Source: Methanobacteriota archaeon (GTDB lineage Archaea; Hydrothermarchaeota; Hydrothermarchaeia; Hydrothermarchaeales; BMS3B). From it: DNA of 8,835 nt. The position numbers and the translations under genes were made by a program. Numbering within the stretch: position 1 is the stretch's first letter; every line of letters begins with the position of its first letter. Below are positions 1-5,852 of this stretch, piece after piece. The notes under the pieces are model-generated. The model worked only from the letters and a program-made list of their open reading frames with translations, had not been told where the DNA came from and searched no databases. The stretch covers positions 1-8,835 of the forward strand of contig QIGD01000042.1 in assembly GCA_003229935.1 (NCBI GenBank), given 5' to 3'.

Positions 1-49
1 ATGTGGTTAACAAATATATATATATATATTTGTATGATGATAATTAACT

Positions 50-100
50 ATGGTTCGCTCTCATCCCACGACTGAAGTCGTGGGCTTTCCCACTCACACT
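50..100 (-). mobile_element. IS200/IS605-type left-end hairpin, facing out of window
   Basis: An 8-bp perfect stem, CCCACGAC (65-72) with GTCGTGGG (77-84), closes a TGAA tetraloop. Read on the minus strand, the segment GAAAGCCCACGAC...GTCGTGGGAT matches the hairpin at 8653-8679 on the plus strand almost base for base. That right-hand copy lies about 64 bases before a tnpB start, so by analogy this copy is the left end of an element whose body extends leftwards out of the window. If spacing is the same, its tnpB would start about at the window edge, on the minus strand. The hairpin is seen directly; the assignment to IS200/IS605 (IS1341 group) rests on family resemblance and on the right-hand copy. 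Confidence 0.65.
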
Positions 101-240
101 ATCGTAAAACATATTAAATCTCTATATAAAGTCAAAGGAGTTCATAGTTATGGGAAATATGTAATATTGATAAACAAGGTAGGAAAAAGATTTGATATTA
201 ATGTTAAGAAAGTGGAGTTGGTAAAATATGGAAAAGGAAT

Positions 241-307
241 ACAATTTTAAAATAGGTGAAAAAGGGCAGTTTCTCCCTTCTCTGAAGAGAGAGGGTTTAC
301 TTGCCCC
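241..307 (+). repeat. Right-end-like two-tier hairpin of a TnpB-type element (copy 0)
   Basis: The outer pairing is GGGCA (264-268) with TGCCC (302-306). The inner stem is CCCTTCTC (275-282) with GAGA-g-AGGG (287-295, one bulged base) around a TGAA loop. The same architecture ends the two mini-elements at 5773-5814 and 6909-6950, and the approach sequence ACAAxTTTTAAAA...GTGA...GGGCA (241-268) is shared with copy 1. Such folds mark the right ends, and the 3' part of the guide RNA, of IS200/IS605 tnpB elements. No recognisable element body remains upstream; the minus-strand left end at 50-100 may have interrupted it. It may be a remnant or a solo end. Confidence 0.55.
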
Positions 308-494
308 AAAGTCTACGAAGGGATAATACACCATCTCATGATTTCCTACTATATTATACCTGAGAAATATTGAAACTACTTTTCTATTTTTGTTATTCAG
401 CGTTCTAATTTTCTCTATTGTATAATCTATTTTAATATATAAAAGAGAAAACAGGAAGAAATAATGATGAAGATAATAAAACTGCGTAATAGAA

Positions 495-508
495 GAAACC
501 TTTAAATA
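495..508 (+). promoter_or_regulatory. Candidate BRE/TATA promoter for the DUF530-like operon
   Basis: GAAACC followed directly by TTTAAATA fits the archaeal BRE plus TATA-box consensus. Transcription would start about 25 bases downstream, near 527-530, leaving a leader of about 100 bases. A second candidate (AAGTATTTAAATC, 545-557) would give a leader of about 50 bases. The sequence does not decide between them. Confidence 0.5.
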
Positions 509-544
509 CTAACCTTTTATAAAATATCTGTATAACTATCAGAT

Positions 545-557
545 AAGTATTTAAATC
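545..557 (+). promoter_or_regulatory. Second candidate TATA box upstream of the DUF530-like gene
   Basis: AAGTATTTAAATC resembles a BRE/TATA element and lies about 75 bases before the start codon, predicting a start site near 578. It may be an alternative to, or used together with, the element at 495-508. Confidence 0.4.
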
Positions 558-625
558 GCCCTATTACATATATATTATTAAACGTTAGATTTAATGAGCG
601 GTAGCTTTCTTAGGGAGCTTGGAAT

Positions 626-2320
626 ATGAAAGATGAGGACACTATCCCGTTGATTACCAGAGCCACTGAACTGCTGGATGAGATATCATCAACCTTCAGG
701 GTTAACCTGGATAGTCTTAAGAAGGATAAGAGATATTTTGAAGTGCTCTATCTTAACCTTAAACACAATCTTGAGGAGCTTAAGCATCTGAAGGATGAGA
801 TGGAACAGCGTGGCTTTGATTCACCATATTTTGCTCTTGGTTTGAACCGCTTTGGAAGTCCATTTGAAAAAGGAAGCTACAGACGTGAGGATGTTGAGGA
901 TCAGAGAGATGTGGCAAGGCACAAAATGTTTTTCAGGACAACAGCAGCCTATAAGAAGGGCACTTTCGAACGTACTAAAGGTGCTATAGCTGCCCATAAT
1001 ATTGCTATTGGCCATCTTGAAGAGTTTGTTTCTTTCAAATGCTCCTGCGGTAAGGAGGCCAAGGGCAAGGATGCCACAAGGATAATCGAAGATAGAGGTA
1101 GATTTGTATGCACCAAATGCAGGTCACGTGAAATAAGTCTTGTACCCAATGAACAGGGGATTTATCGCCTTGAAATTCTCCCTTATCTCACCTATGGCGG
1201 TGAGTTTACAGTGGATATTGCCAATTTCACACCAACTGAAAGAATGGCATACAGAGAACTTGTTGAGATTGCAAGGGAGAAGAAAAAGGGGAAAATAAAG
1301 TCAGCCACTGTTACATTCAAAGCCAGCAAGAATAGTAAGTGGGTAACTATGAGGGAGCAGGTTGAAGTTGGAAAGGAAGGCAAACTGGATTATGAAGGCT
1401 ATCTCAGAGCAAAGTATGGCAGAATTGTAGTCGAGCATGTTCGATATCATCATGAGCGCTCCATTCTTGTCAGTGGACGCTATAACAGACAGGCTTTAGC
1501 AATAGCCTATACAAAGATTCTTAAGTACAGCAGAGACGAAATTCTTGATTATCTACTTTCAAAAAGAGTTGATGTCAAGAAGCTCAGAGAGTATGAGGAA
1601 CTCAAGCGCAAGTTTAATGCTAGGCTTTACAATGCAGAAACCACACCTGCCTATGCCATTGATACAAGGATAATCGAAGAAAGGGAAGAGCTAATGCATG
1701 AATTTGATGAGGAGCTAAAGGCAAGGGGTTTAATGGACGAATATGGCAGTCTCATCGATACTCTTGACATTGCAATAAGCTACAGACAGGAAATCAGAAA
1801 GAACATGCTTATAAGGATTCCAAAGGCAATCTTTGGCTGGGATATCTTCAAGTTCCTTCTAATAAAACCCTACAGAGAAAGGAGATATGCAAGTATCTTC
1901 CCGGGTTTACAGCCCATACCAGAGGAAGACCAGCTTGAACAGGCACTGACTATTCTTGCAGAGGTAGATTTGCTCTATGCAATAAGGAAATTTATTGACT
2001 CGAAAGTTGTACCTGTAAAAGATGCACATAAGATTGTTTTCAAGAAGTTCGACATTGAAGACATTTTGCAGGATTATCTAAAAGTCACTTCTAGCAGGGC
2101 AGTTGGTGGTATAGCTCTATACCTCTACTCAGACTTTACGCTTGAAGCTGCCAGTAAGGTTGTGGCTGCCGAACCCAAAGACCTGAAAGAGGTGCTTAAA
2201 GTTGTAATACGCCTTGGCAGGCGTGATATCATACCAGAAGAAAAATTGGAAGGCATGGACGATATTAAATACATAAAGATATCTGAGAAAGCCAAACAGT
2301 TTCTTAAACTGGTGAGGTGA
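626..2320 (+). CDS. DUF530-like archaeal protein with a zinc ribbon
   Basis: This 564-residue protein is soluble, with no signal peptide or membrane segment visible. I recognise it as resembling DUF530 proteins, an uncharacterised family of methanogens and related Euryarchaeota; the match is from memory and not searched. The N-terminal 130 residues are highly charged and look helical (residues 28-65 could form a coiled coil). A zinc ribbon follows, with C139-x-C141 and C162-x2-C165. The remainder is alpha-rich with many Lys/Arg/Glu, and basic patches (about 215-250) could bind nucleic acid. The ATG is preceded by GGGAG (613-617), eight bases upstream. It is followed after five bases by a small helix-turn-helix protein with which it shares an operon, and lies upstream of tRNA-Asn and the rps13 operon. 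A link to translation or transcription is suggested only by position. No function is known to me. Confidence 0.75.
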   Translation: MKDEDTIPLITRATELLDEISSTFRVNLDSLKKDKRYFEVLYLNLKHNLEELKHLKDEMEQRGFDSPYFALGLNRFGSPFEKGSYRREDVEDQRDVARHKMFFRTTAAYKKGTFERTKGAIAAHNIAIGHLEEFVSFKCSCGKEAKGKDATRIIEDRGRFVCTKCRSREISLVPNEQGIYRLEILPYLTYGGEFTVDIANFTPTERMAYRELVEIAREKKKGKIKSATVTFKASKNSKWVTMREQVEVGKEGKLDYEGYLRAKYGRIVVEHVRYHHERSILVSGRYNRQALAIAYTKILKYSRDEILDYLLSKRVDVKKLREYEELKRKFNARLYNAETTPAYAIDTRIIEEREELMHEFDEELKARGLMDEYGSLIDTLDIAISYRQEIRKNMLIRIPKAIFGWDIFKFLLIKPYRERRYASIFPGLQPIPEEDQLEQALTILAEVDLLYAIRKFIDSKVVPVKDAHKIVFKKFDIEDILQDYLKVTSSRAVGGIALYLYSDFTLEAASKVVAAEPKDLKEVLKVVIRLGRRDIIPEEKLEGMDDIKYIKISEKAKQFLKLVR

Positions 2321-2325
2321 TAATT

Positions 2326-2733
2326 ATGAGTGAGATTGTAGTTCTCCGTTCAAGTCAGAAGGATGTTCTTATAGAGGAGATAAATGAAAAGCTGGATGCC
2401 AATACAAAAAAGGTTCATCTAAGCATTCGTCCAACAATAAATATTCTTGCCTCCATTCTGACAGCGGCTCCAAATACGGATGTTATAACCTGTCCCCCTA
2501 GTTTATATGAAAGGACTCCAAAGAAAATCAAGAGCGCTCTAGAAAAGATAAATATAAGATTTGAGCCTCTTCTATTGACTCCAGGAAGGCCACGTTCTCA
2601 TCCGAACTGGAAAATTCAGAAGGTTTATGAGCTTGAAGACCAGGGTTACTCAGCAAAGGAAATCAGTGAAAAACTTGATATACCCCTGACCACTGTTTAC
2701 TATTACCTCAAAAAGGATGAAGATAGTAAATAG
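2326..2733 (+). CDS. Small DUF1699-like protein with C-terminal helix-turn-helix
   Basis: The protein has 135 residues from the ATG at 2326. An in-frame GTG exists at 2317, but GAGGTGA (2314-2320) lies five bases before the ATG, so the ATG is preferred. Residues 1-80 resemble the DUF1699 family of methanogens (VHLSIRP at 30-36, then a VITCPPS-like strand at 53-59); this assignment is tentative. A basic hinge with an AT-hook-like GRPR (87-90) leads into a helix-turn-helix (about 98-130: QKVYELEDQGYSAKEISEKL, then IPLTTVYYYLKK) of the kind seen in resolvases and small regulators. It probably binds DNA. The gene is translationally close to the DUF530-like gene, whose last codons contain its ribosome-binding site, so the two products may act together. 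Targets are unknown. Confidence 0.7.
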   Translation: MSEIVVLRSSQKDVLIEEINEKLDANTKKVHLSIRPTINILASILTAAPNTDVITCPPSLYERTPKKIKSALEKINIRFEPLLLTPGRPRSHPNWKIQKVYELEDQGYSAKEISEKLDIPLTTVYYYLKKDEDSK

Positions 2734-2734
2734 A

Positions 2735-2748
2735 AATTTTTTAAAACG
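2735..2748 (+). promoter_or_regulatory. Probable promoter of tRNA-Asn
   Basis: An A/T run, AAATTTTTTAAAAC, sits right after the preceding stop codon and is centred about 32 bases before the mature tRNA 5' end. That spacing suits a TATA box giving a start site a few bases upstream of the tRNA. The T-run could also help to end the upstream transcript. Confidence 0.45.
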
Positions 2749-2774
2749 ATAGGAATGTGTAGCAAAGAATGTAT

Positions 2775-2847
2775 GCCGCCGTAGCTCAGTAGGTAGAGCG
2801 CCTGGCTGTTAACCAGGTCGTCGTCAGTTCGAGTCTGTCCGGCGGCG
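2775..2847 (+). tRNA. tRNA-Asn (anticodon GTT)
   Basis: A full 73-base cloverleaf is present: acceptor stem GCCGCCG with CGGCGGC, D arm GCTC/GAGC, anticodon stem CCTGG/CCAGG with loop CTGTTAA, and TTCGAGT T-loop with one U-U mismatch in the T stem. The discriminator is G. CCA is not encoded. No intron is seen. Confidence 0.96.
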
Positions 2848-2878
2848 TTCAATCCTTCATAAATATTTAACACGGTAG

Positions 2879-2888
2879 CTTTATATAT
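2879..2888 (+). promoter_or_regulatory. Candidate TATA box of the rps13 operon
   Basis: CTTTATATAT lies about 75 bases before the preferred rps13 start and after the tRNA-Asn 3' end. A start site near 2910 would leave a leader of about 50 bases. A second AT-rich candidate (ATAAATATTTAA, about 2860-2871) lies just upstream. Confidence 0.45.
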
Positions 2889-2947
2889 GTAGAAACTAAA
2901 TTTTGGCTGGATAGTCATATAATAAAATAATATAACTTATGAAAATC

Positions 2948-2952
2948 GGAGG
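2948..2952 (+). promoter_or_regulatory. Ribosome-binding site that decides the rps13 start
   Basis: GGAGG lies seven bases before an in-frame GTG at 2960. The upstream ATG at 2939 has only A/T-rich sequence in front of it and would place this strong motif inside the gene, so GTG 2960 is the likelier initiator. Confidence 0.7.
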
Positions 2953-2959
2953 AATTGCT

Positions 2960-3445
2960 GTGGCTAAAAGTGATGCCGAAGCTGAAGAAGAGTTCAAATA
3001 TCTTGTAAGAATCGCAGGCACTGACATTAATGGTAAAAAGAAGGCTCCTGTTGGCCTTGCCTTAATTAAGGGTATAGGTATTAGAACAGGGGAAATCTGT
3101 TGTAGACTTGCAAAGGTAAACATTGAAAAGAGACTTGGAAATCTTACTGAAAAGGAAATTGAGAAGCTTAACAAGGTTGTGACAGAGTTTCAGAAACAGA
3201 AAAACCTTCCTACATGGCTCTTTAATAGACGCAAAGATTATGATACAGGTGAGGATATTCACATTATAGAGTCTGACCTTATGATGTCTCTAAGAGATGA
3301 TTTTAATAGACTCAGGAAGATAAGGAGCTACCGTGGTATACGGCATGAACTTGGTCTGCCAGTGAGAGGTCAACGCACAAGGACAAGTTTCAGACGTGGT
3401 AAGAGTGTAGGTGTAAGAAGAAGGAAAGCGGGAGTAAGCAGGTGA
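2960..3445 (+). CDS. rps13: Small ribosomal subunit protein uS13
   Basis: uS13 sits in the head of the 30S subunit, contacting the P-site tRNA and the 50S subunit through inter-subunit bridges. The protein has 161 residues from GTG 2960 (168 from ATG 2939). The family core is clear: EFKYLVRIAGTDINGKK near the N-terminus, the helix-turn-helix region LIKGIGIRTGEICCRLA, and the basic tail RSYRGIRHELGLPVRGQRT, then SFRRGKSVGVRRRKA. Its length is normal for archaeal uS13. It opens the conserved archaeal operon S13-S4-S11-RpoD and is separated from rps4 by four bases. The only uncertainty is the start codon. Confidence 0.95.
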   Translation: MAKSDAEAEEEFKYLVRIAGTDINGKKKAPVGLALIKGIGIRTGEICCRLAKVNIEKRLGNLTEKEIEKLNKVVTEFQKQKNLPTWLFNRRKDYDTGEDIHIIESDLMMSLRDDFNRLRKIRSYRGIRHELGLPVRGQRTRTSFRRGKSVGVRRRKAGVSR

Positions 3446-3449
3446 TTAT

Positions 3450-3980
3450 ATGGGTGACCCGAAGAGAATAAAACGAAAGTACGAAACACCTTCCCATCCA
3501 TGGCAGGCCGAAAGAATCCAGGAAGAGAAGAAGCTTCAGTCTGAATATGGACTTAGAACTAAACAGGAGATATGGAAGGCTCAAGCTATGCTTAGAGGCT
3601 TCAGGAGGCATGCCAGAGAACTTCTTGTTCAGGAGTCAGAGCATTCAAAGAGGCAGGAGAGGCAGTTGTTAGACAAACTTGTTAGGATGAACATTCTAAA
3701 AGAAGGTTCAACTCTCGATGATATTCTCTCCCTAAATGTTAGAGATGTGCTGGACAGAAGACTTCAAATTCTTGTTTACAAGAAGGGTTTATCCAATACT
3801 GTAAAACAGGCAAGGCAGTTTATTGTTCACGGACATATAACCGTAGATGGAAGGAAGGTAAATTCACCCAGCTACATGGTGACTGGAAGCGAAGAGGAGA
3901 ATATAGAGGGCGTTGAGGGCTCTGTGGCTGTTAAGGTACAAGCAAAAGAAGATGATAAAAATGCAGAGGAGGCTGCCTGA
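3450..3980 (+). CDS. rps4: Small ribosomal subunit protein uS4
   Basis: uS4 is a primary 16S rRNA binder that nucleates assembly of the 30S body and helps form the mRNA entry channel. The 176-residue product begins MGDPKRIKRKYETPSHPW, typical of archaeal uS4, and contains the S4 RNA-binding domain at about 103-146 (RRLQILVYKKGL, then QARQFIVHGHITVDGRKVN). The acidic Glu/Asp-rich C-terminal tail is usual for archaeal forms. AGGTGAT at the end of rps13 serves as ribosome-binding site. The stop TGA overlaps the rps11 ATG by one base (TGATG), implying coupled translation. Confidence 0.97.
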   Translation: MGDPKRIKRKYETPSHPWQAERIQEEKKLQSEYGLRTKQEIWKAQAMLRGFRRHARELLVQESEHSKRQERQLLDKLVRMNILKEGSTLDDILSLNVRDVLDRRLQILVYKKGLSNTVKQARQFIVHGHITVDGRKVNSPSYMVTGSEEENIEGVEGSVAVKVQAKEDDKNAEEAA

Positions 3981-4375
3981 TGGCAAAGAAAGAAGAACGC
4001 TGGGGAGTAGCCCATATATACTCTTCATTCAATAACACAATTATCCATATTACTGACTTGACAGGTGCTGAGACAGTATCAAGGTGGTCAGGCGGAAGAA
4101 TAGTCAAGGCAAATAGAGATGAGTCTTCACCATATGCTGCCATGCAGGCAGCTATGAAGGTTGCTGAGGAAGCCATCGAAAAAGGTATTGTCGGAGTGCA
4201 CATAAAAGTCAGAGCCCCTGGTGGTGGAAGGTCTATGAACCCTGGCCCTGGGGCACAGCCTGCCATAAGAGCTCTTGCCAGAGCAGGGCTAAGGATTGGC
4301 AGAATAGAGGATGTCACACCACTACCACATGATGGTACAAAGCGTCCAGGCGGGAAGAGGGGAAGGAGAGTATAA
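3980..4375 (+). CDS. rps11: Small ribosomal subunit protein uS11
   Basis: uS11 lies on the 30S platform near the E site. The 131-residue protein shows the family signature throughout: WGVAHIYSSFNNTIIHITD at the start, the SGGRIVKANRDESSPYAAM segment, HIKVRAPGGGRSMNPGPGAQ, and the Lys/Arg/Gly-rich end DGTKRPGGKRGRRV. Length is normal. A strong GAGGAGG (3966-3972) inside the end of rps4 lies seven bases before the ATG. The stop TAA shares a base with the rpoD ATG (TAATG), so rps4, rps11 and rpoD are chained by one-base overlaps. Confidence 0.98.
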   Translation: MAKKEERWGVAHIYSSFNNTIIHITDLTGAETVSRWSGGRIVKANRDESSPYAAMQAAMKVAEEAIEKGIVGVHIKVRAPGGGRSMNPGPGAQPAIRALARAGLRIGRIEDVTPLPHDGTKRPGGKRGRRV

Positions 4376-5163
4376 TGGAAATTTCTGTACTTTCAGATAA
4401 GGATAACACATTGAAAATCCTGCTGGAAAATGCAAAGCCCAGTGATGCCAATGCTCTGAGACGTATTATCCTTGGAGAGGTACCTGTTCTGGCAGTGGAT
4501 GATGTTATTATTCACAAAAACTCCTCTCCTCTGTTTGACGAGGCTCTTGCTCATAGAATAGGGTTGATGCCTATCAGAATTGATGCCATAGACCTTGACA
4601 GGCTTAACTTCAGAGAAGAATGTTCCTGCAAAGGCGAGGGCTGTGCCGAGTGTACAATCAATTTCTCTCTTGATATTGAAGGGCCCACTACTGCATATTC
4701 CCATGACTTTAAGTCTGAAGACCCGGAGATAACGCCAGTAGAAGGAATTCCAATAGTAAAACTGGGAAAAAATCAGAAAGTTGTGCTGGATAGTGAAGCA
4801 GTGCTTGGGAGGGGCAGGGAGCATGCCAAATGGCAGCCTGCTGTTGTGGGCTATAAGTATTATCCTGTGATTACAATAGATGAAAACTGCACTGGGTGCG
4901 AGGAATGTGTTAAATCCTGCCCGAGAGGTATTCTTACCTTTGAAGAAGGTAAAGTTCATGTGAATAATATTGAGAACTGCTCAATTTGCAAAGCCTGTGC
5001 TGATGTATGTGAGGATGGCGTTATTGTTGTTAAAGGCGACCCAACGAAATTTATATTTACACTTGAAGGTCTTGGTTCTGTTGAGCCAATGGAAATATTT
5101 AAAACAGCATGTGATGTGATTGTTGAGAAGATAGATAAGCTTTATGAACTGATCAAACCTTGA
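4375..5163 (+). CDS. rpoD: DNA-directed RNA polymerase subunit D with two-cluster ferredoxin domain
   Basis: Subunit D, with subunit L, forms the assembly platform of archaeal RNA polymerase (counterpart of Rpb3 and bacterial alpha). The 262-residue product has the alpha-like dimerisation region at the N-terminus (NALRRIILGEVPVLAVD, 26-42, and HRIGLMPIR, 60-68). A Cys-rich loop like the zinc loop of Rpb3 follows (C83, C85, C90, C93). Domain 3 is a ferredoxin-like insertion with two complete C-x2-C-x2-C-x3-C motifs: C172/C175/C178/C182 and C202/C205/C208/C212. Both sets are intact, so two [4Fe-4S] clusters are predicted, as in some methanogens; many archaea keep one or none. The dimerisation domain resumes at about 223 and ends at 262. 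GGAAGGAG (4361-4368) is the ribosome-binding site. The stop codon directly touches tRNA-Leu. Confidence 0.97.
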   Translation: MEISVLSDKDNTLKILLENAKPSDANALRRIILGEVPVLAVDDVIIHKNSSPLFDEALAHRIGLMPIRIDAIDLDRLNFREECSCKGEGCAECTINFSLDIEGPTTAYSHDFKSEDPEITPVEGIPIVKLGKNQKVVLDSEAVLGRGREHAKWQPAVVGYKYYPVITIDENCTGCEECVKSCPRGILTFEEGKVHVNNIENCSICKACADVCEDGVIVVKGDPTKFIFTLEGLGSVEPMEIFKTACDVIVEKIDKLYELIKP

Positions 5164-5249
5164 GCGGGGGTGGCCGAGTCTGGCCAAAGGCGCAGGATTG
5201 AGGGTCCTGTTCCTAAGTGGATGCGAGGGTTCAAATCCCTTCCCCCGCA
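5164..5249 (+). tRNA. tRNA-Leu (anticodon GAG)
   Basis: An 86-base class II tRNA with acceptor stem GCGGGGG/CCCCCGC, anticodon stem CAGGA/TCCTG with loop TTGAGGG, a long variable arm, and T-loop TTCAAAT. The discriminator is A and CCA is not encoded. Its first base follows the rpoD stop codon with no gap, so it is very likely cotranscribed with the ribosomal operon and cut out by RNase P at the stop codon. A tRNA-Leu between rpoD and rpl18e is known in other Euryarchaeota. Confidence 0.96.
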
Positions 5250-5254
5250 TAAAT

Positions 5255-5303
5255 ATTATAGATAGTAAGCAGAAGTTTATTATTATATTTGGCTATCTAT
5301 AAT
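5255..5303. repeat. 11-bp perfect inverted repeat after tRNA-Leu
   Basis: ATTATAGATAG (5255-5265) pairs exactly with CTATCTATAAT (5293-5303) around a 27-base AT-rich spacer. It starts six bases after the tRNA-Leu end. It may act as a processing or termination structure, or mark the edge of inserted DNA. No T-run follows, so a classical terminator is not shown. Confidence 0.5.
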
Positions 5304-5345
5304 CGTTAAGTTTATATTGTCTGCTATCCAAGTTTTAATAGTAAG

Positions 5346-5375
5346 AATATAAATATATTATATGGTGATTTCACC
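5346..5375 (+). promoter_or_regulatory. TATA-like run followed by a GGTGA-TT-TCACC palindrome
   Basis: AATATAAATATATTATAT is followed at once by GGTGATTTCACC (5364-5375), with 5-bp arms and a 2-base centre. A TATA box here would start transcription near 5380, about 95 bases before the small ORF at 5476. The palindrome lies between the box and the predicted start, a usual place for an archaeal repressor operator. No regulator can be assigned. Confidence 0.35.
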
Positions 5376-5475
5376 TGTGCTTTTATTGTTTAGTAGGGTT
5401 ATAATGTATGGCTAAAGCACGTGGGCTTGTCTCGTTAGAGGCAGGGGTAATAGGTTGATTAGGAGGCATTGAAAG

Positions 5476-5793
5476 ATGCAGAAGTTATTGGTAGAATTTC
5501 AGAATATATCAGGTAATGTTCCTCAAGTTCTCTGCTCCGTAACTGGGGCATTAAACAGAGAGGAAACTCTCAGTGTGTTAGTATTTACCAATAACAGCTC
5601 CGAAGAAGGCCTACACTCTGGTAAGAGTGGACAGGACTTGAGAGTCCCTGTCATAAATATGCAAAACCAACTGATTGATAGTGCTAAGAACAGTGAGCTA
5701 GTTGCAATACCTGCTGGTTTGGATTGGATTAAAAATTATTATTTTTATACAAATTTTAAAAAGTGTGAGGTAGGGCAATTCCTCCCACCCTGA
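5476..5793 (+). CDS. Small mini-element ORF, copy 1; function unknown
   Basis: This 105-residue ORF begins MQKLLVEFQNISG and has a good ribosome-binding site, AGGAGG (5461-5466), nine bases upstream; both the site and the start are conserved in the second copy. Conserved segments are PQVLCSV (about 16-22), SGKSGQ (about 53-58), VPVINM and IPAGLD-IKNYYFYTN; the last runs into the right-end hairpin, where the ORF stops (GQFLPP). No domain is recognised. The Ser/Pro-rich middle and its place before the right end make a decayed or truncated TnpB C-terminus conceivable. Between the copies amino-acid-changing differences seem to outnumber silent ones, which argues against strong protein-level constraint; the DNA may be kept as RNA instead. 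It could be a real small protein, but I would not rely on it. Confidence 0.4.
   Translation: MQKLLVEFQNISGNVPQVLCSVTGALNREETLSVLVFTNNSSEEGLHSGKSGQDLRVPVINMQNQLIDSAKNSELVAIPAGLDWIKNYYFYTNFKKCEVGQFLPP
5742..5750 (+). promoter_or_regulatory. Outward-facing TATA-like sequence in mini-element copy 1
   Basis: TTTTTATAC lies near the element's 3' end and is repeated in copy 2 at 6878-6886. A start site about 25 bases downstream would fall at the nested hairpin and feed the histidine kinase that begins at 5853. No other promoter for the kinase is obvious. Confidence 0.3.
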
Positions 5794-5814
5794 AGAAGGT
5801 GGGTATCCTTACCC
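5773..5814 (+). repeat. Right-end two-tier hairpin, copy 1
   Basis: The outer stem is GGGcAA (5773-5778) with TTaCCC (5809-5814), with one unpaired C/A. The inner stem is CCCACC (5784-5789) with GGTGGG (5798-5803). Its loop holds CTGAAGAA. The architecture matches copies at 264-306 and 6909-6950 while the inner stem sequence differs, as expected of a structure kept for its pairing. Confidence 0.65.
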
Positions 5815-5852
5815 AGATTAAATGAAATCAAAAAATATTAAAGGGTATATAG

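Larger units (their letters stand above)
310..625 (+). other. AT-rich intergenic region with promoters
   Basis: This stretch has no credible gene. It is strongly AT-rich, contains TATA-like runs (for example 428-443), and ends in the promoters and ribosome-binding site of the DUF530-like gene. A 13-codon ATG ORF near 464 has a weak AGGAAG in front of it, but nothing else supports it. Confidence 0.6.
5429..5820 (+). mobile_element. Non-autonomous mini-element, copy 1 (TnpB-type right end)
   Basis: This segment is repeated in the same orientation at 6579-6956. Shared landmarks, in order, are a CTCGT-AGAG small hairpin, GGGGTAA-AGGTTGATTAGGAGG, CATTGAA-ATGCAGAAGTT, a stretch coding TCTGG-AAGAGTGGACAG, the near-identical 3' part from about 5693 to 5783, a nested hairpin with outer GGG-AA/TT-CCC pairing, and a final AGATTA. 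The ends are much better conserved than the middle, which has small indels. No transposase is encoded. The right-end fold resembles IS200/IS605 tnpB elements, so I infer a mini-element mobilised in trans or a decayed tnpB 3' fragment with its guide-RNA region. The left boundary is set only by where the two copies stop aligning. Confidence 0.55.

Noticed and set aside
50..250. A 66-codon open frame containing HPTTEVVGFP
   Set aside because: The first part is translation of the left-end hairpin, a well-known source of false predictions next to IS605-type elements. The rest has no recognised domain, no ribosome-binding site and no similarity to the other small ORFs.
2939..2959. ATG 2939 as the rps13 start
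   Set aside because: It has no ribosome-binding site, and the strong GGAGG at 2948-2952 would lie inside the gene; GTG 2960 fits better.
3931..4317. 128-codon minus-strand frame opposite rps11
   Set aside because: It lies fully opposite strongly recognised ribosomal-protein genes, and its composition is what the complement of rps11 would give.
4981..5250. Minus-strand open frame across tRNA-Leu
   Set aside because: It is antisense to rpoD and the tRNA. Peptides such as GFEPSHPLRNRTL are typical artefacts of translating a tRNA complement.
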